Positions 57,595 through 64,000 of a DNA stretch of 64,000 bases are shown in pieces (position 1 is the first letter of the stretch; each line of letters opens with the position of its first letter). Position numbers and translations under genes: made by a program. A model generated the notes under the pieces. That model worked only from the letters and a program-made list of their open reading frames with translations, had not been told where the DNA came from and made no database searches. Source of the DNA: Inquilinus limosus_F (GTDB taxonomy: Bacteria; Pseudomonadota; Alphaproteobacteria; DSM-16000; Inquilinaceae); contig NZ_JAHVDK010000001.1 in the NCBI RefSeq assembly GCF_051487185.1, positions 310,001 to 374,000 on the forward strand, read 5' to 3'.

Positions 57595-58721
57595 CGCTGT
57601 CGGGGCCCATCCTTCTGGCCGCCGGCGGCACCGGCGGCCATGTTTTTCCGGCGGAGGCGCTGGCCCGGACCTTGATCGCCCGCGGCCATCCGGTGCGGCT
57701 GGCGACCGATCCGCGCGGCCGCGCCTTCGGCGACCGGCTGCCCGAGGTGCCGGTCGACCCCGTCCGCTCCGCCACCATGGCGCCGGGGCTGCTCGGTAAG
57801 CTGAAGACGGCATCGCTGCTCGGCCTCGGCTATCTCGACGCCCGCGGCGTGCTGCGCCGGCACCGGCCCGCCGCCGTGGTCGGCTTCGGCGGCTACCCGT
57901 CGGCGCCGACCGTGCTGGCCGCCGCCCATGCCGGCATCCCGGTGCTGCTGCACGAGCAGAATGCCCTGCTGGGCCGGGTCAATCGCTGGCTCGCCCGCCG
58001 CGCCGCCGTCATCGCCACGGGCTTCCCGCTGCAGGGCGCGGCAGGCCAGGGTGGCCGCCGAGTCGAGGTCACCGGCAACCCGGTGCGCCCGGCCATCGCC
58101 GCCAAGGCCGGCGCGCCCTATCCGGCGCCGACGGAAGACGGAAGGCTGATGCTGCTGGTGCTCGGCGGCAGCCAGGGCGCCCGGGTGTTCAGCGAGCTGA
58201 TCCCGGCCGCGGTGGCGGCGCTGCCGGAGGCGCTGCGGACCCGTCTGTCGATCGTGCAGCAGTGCCGGCCGGAGGACATCGAGGCCTGCCGCGGCCGCTA
58301 CGCCGCGATCGGCGCCGACGCCACGCTGTCGACCTTCTTCGACGACGTGCCGGAGCGTCTGGCCGCGGCCCAGTTGGTGATCTGCCGGTCCGGCGCCTCG
58401 ACCGCGGCGGAGCTCGGCGTCATCGGCCGCCCCGCCATCCTGGTGCCCTATCCCTTCGCCATGGACGACCACCAGACCGCCAATGCCAGGGCGATCGCGG
58501 CGTCGGGCGGGGGATGGCTGATGCCGCAGTCGGATCTCTCTCCGGAAGTGCTGGCATCGCGCCTCGAACACCTGTACACCCGCCCCTCCGTCCTGGTGGA
58601 GGCCGCCGGCGCCGCGCGCGCCGCTGCCCATCCGGATGCCGCCGAACGACTCGCCGATCTCGTCCTCTCCCTCGCAGGCCAGGAGGCGGGCGCCCGCGCG
58701 CGGGTCGCAACCGGAGCGTAA
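57591..58721 (+). CDS. murG: UDP-GlcNAc:lipid I N-acetylglucosaminyltransferase MurG
   Basis: 376 residues. It converts lipid I to lipid II at the inner leaflet. G-loops: LLAAGGTGGHVFPAEALA and VVGFGGYPSAPTVLAA; third region LLVLGGSQGARVFSELIP; and the nucleotide-sugar site CRSGASTAAELGVIGRPAIL with MDDHQTANARAI. The start is GTG, overlapping the ftsW stop. It is followed by a strong ribosome-binding site (TTAGGAG) for murC. Confidence 0.96.
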   Translation: MTLSGPILLAAGGTGGHVFPAEALARTLIARGHPVRLATDPRGRAFGDRLPEVPVDPVRSATMAPGLLGKLKTASLLGLGYLDARGVLRRHRPAAVVGFGGYPSAPTVLAAAHAGIPVLLHEQNALLGRVNRWLARRAAVIATGFPLQGAAGQGGRRVEVTGNPVRPAIAAKAGAPYPAPTEDGRLMLLVLGGSQGARVFSELIPAAVAALPEALRTRLSIVQQCRPEDIEACRGRYAAIGADATLSTFFDDVPERLAAAQLVICRSGASTAAELGVIGRPAILVPYPFAMDDHQTANARAIAASGGGWLMPQSDLSPEVLASRLEHLYTRPSVLVEAAGAARAAAHPDAAERLADLVLSLAGQEAGARARVATGA

Positions 58722-58737
58722 GTTAGGAGTACCGCCG

Positions 58738-60174
58738 ATGAGGCAGATGCCGCTCGACATTGGGACGATCCATTTCGTTGGCATCGGTGGCATCGGCATG
58801 AGCGGGATCGCCGAGATCCTGCACAATCTCGGCTATTCGGTGCAGGGCACCGACATGGCCGAGAACGCCAACGTCCAGCGGCTGCGCAAGGCCGGCATCG
58901 ACGTCAAGATCGGCCACGCCGCGGCCCATATCGGCGACGCCGCGGTGGTCGTGATCTCCTCGGCGGTGAAGAGCGACAACCCGGAGGTCAAGGCCGCCCG
59001 CGCCGCCCTGATCCCGGTGGTGCGCCGGGCCGAAATGCTGGCCGAGCTGATGCGGCTGAAATGGTCGATCGCGATCGGCGGCACCCACGGCAAGACCACC
59101 ACCACCAGCCTGGTGGCGGCGATGATCGACGGCGCCGGCATGGACCCGACCATCATCAATGGCGGCATCATCAACGCCTACGGCACCAACGCCCGGCTCG
59201 GCCAGGGCGACTGGATGGTGGTGGAGGCGGATGAGAGCGACGGCACCTTCACCCGGCTGCCGGCGACCATCGTCGTCGTCACCAACATCGACCCCGAGCA
59301 TCTCGACTTCTATGGCGATTTCGACTCGGTGAAGGCGGCGTTCGAGCAGTTCGTCACCAACACGCCGTTCTATGGATTCGCCGTGCTCTGCATCGACCAT
59401 CCGGAGGTGCAGGCGCTGATCTCGCGGGTCACCGACCGGCGCATCGTCACCTACGGATTCAGCCCGCAGGCCGACGTCCGCGCGATCGATTTTTCGATCG
59501 AATCGCGCGGCTCGCGCTTCACCGCCGTGCTCCAGGACCGGCAGTCCGGAAAAAGCCGTCTGATACGCGATATTGTGTTGCCAATGCTGGGCCAACACAA
59601 TATCCAGAATGCATTGGCCGCTATCGCCGTGGCCCATGAGATGGGAATGGACGACGGGCAGATCATCGAAACGCTTGCGCGCTTCAGCGGTGTGAAGCGC
59701 CGGTTCACCAAGGCCGGCGAGTCGGGCGGCGTGACGGTGATCGACGATTACGGCCACCACCCGGTGGAGATTGCGGCGGTGCTCAAGGCGGCCCGGGCCG
59801 CGGCCCAGAAGCACAAGGTGATCGCGGTGGTGCAGCCGCACCGCTACAGCCGGCTGGCCAGCCTGTTCCAGGAATTCTGCACCTGCTTCAACGACGCCGA
59901 CATCGTCGTGGTCGCGGATGTCTATGCCGCCGGCGAGGCGCCGATCGAAGGCGCCACCCGCTCGGCCCTGGTCGAAGGTCTGCGCGACAGCGGCCACCGC
60001 CGGGTGATCCCGCTGCCGGGGCCCGAGGCGCTGCCGCAGCTGGTCCACGACCTGGCGCAGCCGGGCGATTTCGTGGTCTGCCTCGGCGCCGGCAACATCA
60101 CCGCCTGGGCCAACGCCCTGCCCACCGAGCTCGACGCGCTGCGCGCCAAGAAGGCGGCGGGGGCCGGCCGATGA
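58738..60174 (+). CDS. murC: UDP-MurNAc:L-alanine ligase MurC
   Basis: 478 residues. N-terminal dinucleotide-type loop IHFVGIGGIGMSGIAEI, ATP loop GGTHGKTTTTSLVAAM, VVEADESDGTFTRLP, TNIDPEHLDFYGDF, and the C-terminal IDDYGHHPVEIAAVL with VQPHRYSRLASLFQEF. It catalyses the first amino-acid addition to UDP-MurNAc. The ATG has TTAGGAGTACCGCC upstream. It overlaps ddl by four bases; the murB gene usually found at this junction in alphaproteobacteria is missing. Confidence 0.96.
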   Translation: MRQMPLDIGTIHFVGIGGIGMSGIAEILHNLGYSVQGTDMAENANVQRLRKAGIDVKIGHAAAHIGDAAVVVISSAVKSDNPEVKAARAALIPVVRRAEMLAELMRLKWSIAIGGTHGKTTTTSLVAAMIDGAGMDPTIINGGIINAYGTNARLGQGDWMVVEADESDGTFTRLPATIVVVTNIDPEHLDFYGDFDSVKAAFEQFVTNTPFYGFAVLCIDHPEVQALISRVTDRRIVTYGFSPQADVRAIDFSIESRGSRFTAVLQDRQSGKSRLIRDIVLPMLGQHNIQNALAAIAVAHEMGMDDGQIIETLARFSGVKRRFTKAGESGGVTVIDDYGHHPVEIAAVLKAARAAAQKHKVIAVVQPHRYSRLASLFQEFCTCFNDADIVVVADVYAAGEAPIEGATRSALVEGLRDSGHRRVIPLPGPEALPQLVHDLAQPGDFVVCLGAGNITAWANALPTELDALRAKKAAGAGR

Positions 60175-61085
60175 AGTCCGTCGCGGTCCTCTACGGCGGC
60201 TGGTCGGCGGAGCGCGAGGTCAGCCTCGTCTCCGGCAAGGCCGTCGCCATGGCGCTTCGCGACCGCGGCCACCGGGTCGGTCTGATCGATGTCGGCCGTG
60301 ACCTCGACGCGCTGCTGCGCGCCCTGCGGCCGGCGCCGGACGTGGTGTTCAATGCGCTGCACGGCAAGGGCGGCGAGGACGGCACCATCCAGGGCGTGCT
60401 CGACATGCTGGGCCTGCCCTACACCCATTCCGGCGTGCGGGCCTCGGCGATCGCCATGTCCAAGCCGCTGACCAAGCTGGTGCTGGCATCCGCCGGCGTC
60501 CGCACCGTCCGCGGCGCGGTGGCGCCGCCGCAGCAGGTGGCCGAGCGCCACCTGATGGAGCCGCCCTATGTGGTCAAGCCGGCGGAGGAGGGGTCGAGCG
60601 TCGGCGTCCGCATCGTCCGCGCCAACGACAACGCCCCGCCGATCGATCTTGGTTCCTGGCATTTCGGGGACGCCCTGGTTGAGGAGTACATCCCCGGCCG
60701 CGAGCTGACCGTGGGCGTGATGGGCGACCGCGCCCTGACCGTGACCGAGGTCACCCACAGCCACGCCTTCTTCGACTACGAGGCGAAATACACCGAAGGC
60801 CACGCCGTCCACACCTTGCCGGCGCGGGTGCCGGAGACGGTCTTCGCCGAGGCCATGCGCCTGGCTTTGCTGGCGCACCGCACCCTGGGCTGCCGCGGCA
60901 TCAGCCGCACCGATTTCCGCTGGGACGATTCCCGGCCGGGGACCGAGGGGCTCTACTTCCTTGAGATCAACACCCAGCCGGGCTTCACCCCGATCTCGCT
61001 GGTGCCGGAACAGGCCAAATACGTCGGCGTCGATTTCGCCGATCTCTGCGAATGGCTGCTGGAGGATGCCGCATGCGGCCGCTGA
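60171..61085 (+). CDS. ddl: D-alanine--D-alanine ligase
   Basis: 304 residues, ATP-grasp fold. Start VAVLYGGWSAEREVSLVSGK, substrate Glu in AEREVS, the ALHGKGGEDGTIQGVLDMLG stretch, glycine-rich lid PPYVVKPAEEGSSVGVRI and metal-binding end YFLEINTQPGFTPISLVPEQ. It makes the dipeptide used by MurF. The ddlB-type position in the dcw cluster is standard. It overlaps murC by four bases and ftsQ by 13 bases. Confidence 0.95.
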   Translation: MKSVAVLYGGWSAEREVSLVSGKAVAMALRDRGHRVGLIDVGRDLDALLRALRPAPDVVFNALHGKGGEDGTIQGVLDMLGLPYTHSGVRASAIAMSKPLTKLVLASAGVRTVRGAVAPPQQVAERHLMEPPYVVKPAEEGSSVGVRIVRANDNAPPIDLGSWHFGDALVEEYIPGRELTVGVMGDRALTVTEVTHSHAFFDYEAKYTEGHAVHTLPARVPETVFAEAMRLALLAHRTLGCRGISRTDFRWDDSRPGTEGLYFLEINTQPGFTPISLVPEQAKYVGVDFADLCEWLLEDAACGR

Positions 61086-61939
61086 GCGCCGAACCCGACG
61101 CCGCGCGCCGGCGCGGCAGCGGCGGCACTTCGGTCCGCCGCAAGCCGATGCCCCGCCGCCAGGCGGCGGCGCTGCGCCTGGGCGGCATGGCGCTGGGCGG
61201 CATCGCCGTGTTCGGCCTGCTGGCCGCGCTGTGGACCAGCGGCACCCTGACCGCGGCCGGGCGCGGCGTCCACGGCGCGGTGATGGGCCTGACGGCGGCG
61301 GCCGGCTTCTCGGTGCAGGAGGTGCTGGTCGAGGGCCGCCGGTCGGTCGATGGCGCCGCGATCATGGCGGCGCTCGGCGTCGGCCGCGGCGACCCGATCT
61401 TCGACCTCGACCCGGACGCGGCCCAGGCCGCGCTGCTGGAGATTCCCTGGATCCGCTCGGCCAGCGTCGAGCGGCGGCTGCCGGACACGATCTTCGTGCG
61501 GATCGAGGAGCGGGTGCCGCTGGCGCTGTGGCAGAACAACCAGAAGTTCAGCCTGATCGACCGCGAAGGCCATGTGCTGCCGGTGCCGTCGGTGGCCGAC
61601 TATCCGGACCTGCCGATGGTGGTCGGCGCCGATGCGGCCCAGACCGCGGCGCCGCTGATCGACGCCCTGTCCAAGACGCCGGACATCGCCCGCAGGATCC
61701 GGTCGGCGATGCGGGTCGGCGGCCGGCGCTGGGACCTCGTGCTCGACAACCACGTCACCGTGAAGCTGCCGGACGGCGACGTCGCCCCGGCGCTGGCCCG
61801 GCTGGACGAGGCGCAGCGCAAGGAATCGGTGCTCGACCGCGACATCGTGGCGGTCGATCTGCGCCTGGGTGACCGGATGGTGATCCAGCTCACCCCCGCG
61901 GCGGCGGCGCAGCGCACGCCGTCGAAGGACAAGACATGA
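61073..61939 (+). CDS. ftsQ: Cell division protein FtsQ
   Basis: 288 residues, bitopic. A basic cytoplasmic N-terminus (RRKPMPRRQAAALRL) precedes one membrane helix (LGGMALGGIAVFGLLAALWT). The POTRA domain follows (FSVQEVLVEGRRSVDGAAIM; GRGDPIFDLDPDAAQAAL) with the FtsQ beta domain (IRSASVERRLPDTIFVRIEE, VPLALWQNNQKFSLIDREG). It links FtsL/FtsB to other divisome parts. The start MRPLSA has GGAGG seven bases upstream; it lies within the end of ddl. Confidence 0.93.
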   Translation: MRPLSAEPDAARRRGSGGTSVRRKPMPRRQAAALRLGGMALGGIAVFGLLAALWTSGTLTAAGRGVHGAVMGLTAAAGFSVQEVLVEGRRSVDGAAIMAALGVGRGDPIFDLDPDAAQAALLEIPWIRSASVERRLPDTIFVRIEERVPLALWQNNQKFSLIDREGHVLPVPSVADYPDLPMVVGADAAQTAAPLIDALSKTPDIARRIRSAMRVGGRRWDLVLDNHVTVKLPDGDVAPALARLDEAQRKESVLDRDIVAVDLRLGDRMVIQLTPAAAAQRTPSKDKT

Positions 61940-61951
61940 TGGGCGGCGCGG

Positions 61952-63238
61952 ATGGCTCTCATGGGATTTAACGCGATGCGCCGCCCCCGCACCCGCGCCA
62001 GGGGCTCGATCGTCGCCGCGGTCGATCTCGGCACGACCAAGGTCGTGTGCTTCATCGCGCGTGTGGCCGACGAGGGCCGGGCCCAGGTGATCGGCATCGG
62101 CCACCAGGCCAGCCGCGGCGTCCGCGCCGGCGCCATCGTCGAGCTCGACGCGGCGGAGAAGACCATCGCGCTGGCGGTCCAGGCGGCCGAGCAGATGGCC
62201 GGCGAGACCGTCAACGAGGTGATCGTCAACCTGTCCGGCGGTCATCCGGCGTCGCAGAGCCTGTCGCTGCAGGTGCCGGTCGGAGGCCGCGAGGTGAACG
62301 ACAACGACCTGCGCCGCGCCGCCCGCGCCTTCAACGGCAGCGTCGCCACCGACGCCGAGGTGATCCACGCGGTGCCGATCAGCTACGGCCTGGACGAGGT
62401 GCGCGGCGTGCGCGACCCGCGCGGCATGGTCGGCGACCAGCTCTCGATCGACCTGCACCTGATCACCGCCAACACCGGCGCGGTGCGGAACCTGTCGAGC
62501 TGCGTCAACCGGGCCCATCTCGAGGTCGAGAGCATCGTGCTCTCGCCCTATGCCTCGGGCCTGGCCTGCCTGGTGCCGGACGAGCGCGAGCTGGGCTGCA
62601 CCGTGATCGACATGGGCGGCGGCACCACCTCGCTGGCCGTGTTCATCGAAGGCCGCATGGTCTTCGCCGACTGCCTGCCGGTCGGCGGTGCCCATGTCAC
62701 CAACGACATCGCACGCGGCCTGACCACGCCGGTGGTGCATGCCGAGCGAATGAAGACGCTCTACGGCTCGGCCCTGCCCTCGGTCGCCGACGACCGCGAG
62801 GTGATCGACGTGCCGCAGGTCGGCGAGGAGGAGGACAGCCAGCCGACCCATGTGCCGAAGAGCCTGCTGACCGGGATCATCCAGCCGCGCATGGAGGAGA
62901 TCTTCGAGCTGGTGCGCTCGCGGCTCGAGGCCAGCGGTTTTGACAAGGCCTTTGGCCGCCGGGTGGTGCTGACCGGCGGCGCCTCGCAGCTGCAGGGCGC
63001 GCGCGAGCTGGCGCAGCTGGTTCTCGACAAGCAGGTCCGCATGGGCCGCCCGCTGGGCCTCGACGGCCTGGCCGAGGCGACGGCGGGGCCGAGCTTTTCG
63101 ACGGCGACGGGCCTCCTGGCCTACGCCATTTCGGGGCCCGCCGACCTGGTCGGCTCAGGCCCGGGGCTGGAGGAGAGCGGCGCCTCGGGCGGCGGCTTTC
63201 TCAGCCGGATCGGGGGGTGGTTCCGTGACAACCTCTGA
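61952..63238 (+). CDS. ftsA: Cell division protein FtsA
   Basis: 428 residues, actin-like ATPase that tethers FtsZ to the membrane. Phosphate-1 loop VAAVDLGTTKVVCFIA, 1C-domain region with VNLSGGHPASQSLSL, phosphate-2 loop TVIDMGGGTTSLAVF, adenosine motif VVLTGGASQLQGARE. The C-terminal amphipathic membrane-targeting helix is FLSRIGGWFRDNL. Start at 61952 is chosen; ATGs at 61961 and 61976 are alternatives. It lies 12 bases after ftsQ. Confidence 0.95.
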   Translation: MALMGFNAMRRPRTRARGSIVAAVDLGTTKVVCFIARVADEGRAQVIGIGHQASRGVRAGAIVELDAAEKTIALAVQAAEQMAGETVNEVIVNLSGGHPASQSLSLQVPVGGREVNDNDLRRAARAFNGSVATDAEVIHAVPISYGLDEVRGVRDPRGMVGDQLSIDLHLITANTGAVRNLSSCVNRAHLEVESIVLSPYASGLACLVPDERELGCTVIDMGGGTTSLAVFIEGRMVFADCLPVGGAHVTNDIARGLTTPVVHAERMKTLYGSALPSVADDREVIDVPQVGEEEDSQPTHVPKSLLTGIIQPRMEEIFELVRSRLEASGFDKAFGRRVVLTGGASQLQGARELAQLVLDKQVRMGRPLGLDGLAEATAGPSFSTATGLLAYAISGPADLVGSGPGLEESGASGGGFLSRIGGWFRDNL

Positions 63239-63253
63239 GCAGAGACCAATAAA

Positions 63254-63289
63254 CCCGGCACGCCTGGGCCCATCCGGGGCGATGCCGGG
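63254..63289 (+). promoter_or_regulatory. Possible hairpin in the ftsA-ftsZ gap
   Basis: CCCGGCA at 63254-63260 can pair with TGCCGGG at 63283-63289, with a GC-rich loop that can pair further. It lies in the 114-base gap between ftsA and ftsZ, the largest gap in the dcw cluster. It may set a separate ftsZ expression level, by attenuation or as a processing site. No U tract is present. A function is not shown. Confidence 0.3.
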
Positions 63290-63352
63290 AGCACGGATCG
63301 GACGGATGGAAGCGGTCGAAGGGTGAATAGGGGACAGTAGGGGAGCACCGAT

Positions 63353-64000
63353 ATGATCAATCTGAGCATCCCGCAGGGCGATGTCAGCCTGCAGCCGCGG
63401 ATCACCGTGGTGGGCGTGGGCGGCGCCGGCGGCAACGCCGTGAACAACATGATCCGGGCCAACCTGGCCGGCGTCGAGTTCGTGGTGGCCAACACCGACG
63501 CGCAGGCGCTGGCCGGCTCCGCGGCGCAGAAGCGGATCCAGCTCGGCGCCGGGCTGACCCAGGGCCTCGGCGCCGGGTCGCGGCCCGATATCGGCCGGGC
63601 CTCGGCCGAGGAGGCGATGGACCACATCGTCGCCCATCTCGAAGGCGCGCATATGGTGTTCATCACCGCCGGCATGGGCGGCGGCACCGGCACCGGCGCG
63701 GCGCCGGTGATCGCCCGGGCGGCGCGCGAGCAGGGCATCCTGACCGTCGGCGTGGTGACCAAGCCCTTCCACTTCGAGGGCGCGCACCGCATGCGCATGG
63801 CCGAGCAGGGGCTGCAGGAGCTGCAGCAGTATGTCGACACCCTGATCATCATCCCGAACCAGAACCTGTTCCGCATCGCCAACGAGAAGACGACCTTCGC
63901 GGACGCCTTCCGGATGGCGGACGAGGTGCTGCATTCCGGCGTGCGCGGCGTCACCGACCTGATGGTGCAGCCGGGCCTGATCAATCTCGACTTCGCCGAC
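63353..64000 (+). CDS. ftsZ: Cell division GTPase FtsZ (5' part, cut by the window end)
   Basis: The first 216 codons are present and the frame is open to the last base. FtsZ is the tubulin-like GTPase that forms the division ring. Motifs: ITVVGVGGAGGNAVNNMI, VVANTDAQAL, the tubulin signature ITAGMGGGTGTGAAPVIARA, IIIPNQNLFRIANEKTTF and the end LMVQPGLINLDFAD, where the synergy-loop region begins. The ATG is preceded by GGGGAGCACCGAT. The 114-base gap to ftsA suggests additional regulation. Confidence 0.97.
   Translation, partial: MINLSIPQGDVSLQPRITVVGVGGAGGNAVNNMIRANLAGVEFVVANTDAQALAGSAAQKRIQLGAGLTQGLGAGSRPDIGRASAEEAMDHIVAHLEGAHMVFITAGMGGGTGTGAAPVIARAAREQGILTVGVVTKPFHFEGAHRMRMAEQGLQELQQYVDTLIIIPNQNLFRIANEKTTFADAFRMADEVLHSGVRGVTDLMVQPGLINLDFAD

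Overview
The window is very GC-rich, densely coded chromosomal DNA from an alphaproteobacterium, most likely in or near Rhodospirillales. The evidence is the dcw cluster order with an Ala/Pro-extended FtsL, FixJ-type regulators, a fused TAXI-TRAP transporter, PhnCDE1E2, MocR-type regulators, and the dispersed palindromes whose accidental translations read like 'GLDPAIQ'. The order is inferred from gene content and style; no rRNA marker is present. I see no tRNA, CRISPR array, prophage or intact insertion sequence.

Left part (1-31,600). A partial gene end, prmB, a spermidine-synthase-like protein and a small lipoprotein come first. A catabolic locus follows at 2.4-9.4 kb: an RpiR regulator, a class III aminotransferase, a TAXI solute-binding protein and a fused TRAP permease form one minus-strand operon, and a BKACE (DUF849) enzyme is divergent. 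Next are a TetR/MFS drug-efflux pair with a perfect palindromic operator, a crotonase-fold protein lacking the usual catalytic glutamates, an ACS-type MFS transporter, a complete phosphonate-type ABC importer (phnC-phnD-phnE-phnE) with a ModE-like regulator, and a GlcD-type FAD oxidase. A FecR-like/CHASE2-cyclase/M48-protease/DjlA group follows. A secreted glycan-degrading pair (GH74-like BNR-repeat protein and GH5 cellulase with two duplicated accessory modules) and a small redox cluster (SDR, DUF4345-like membrane protein, AhpD-like protein) close this part.

Middle (31,600-46,250). An alpha/beta hydrolase is followed by a four-gene signalling operon (Rrf2, FixJ-type regulator, lone receiver, PAS histidine kinase) whose Rrf2 gene has a palindrome at its start. 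A decayed mechanosensitive-channel gene abuts a second copy of the SDR gene's leader, and that copy now sits upstream of a cupin gene. Then come a PRC-barrel protein, trmO, an ABC-F protein, an EamA transporter, a Blh-like phosphatase/sulfurtransferase, a MocR regulator, a VOC protein, an FMN-binding oxidase-like protein and a GNAT acetyltransferase.

Right part (46,250-64,000). rnpB (RNase P RNA) has its own sigma70-like promoter. A five-unit MraZ-box array precedes the dcw cluster: mraZ-rsmH-ftsL-ftsI-murE-murF-mraY-murD-ftsW-murG-murC-ddl-ftsQ-ftsA-ftsZ (ftsZ cut by the window end). Most genes overlap or nearly touch, consistent with one transcription unit for peptidoglycan precursor synthesis and divisome assembly. 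murB, commonly found between murC and ddl in alphaproteobacteria, is absent.

Main items for follow-up: the catabolic locus, the duplicated leader next to a decayed channel gene, the MraZ boxes, the missing murB, and the dispersed palindromic repeats.
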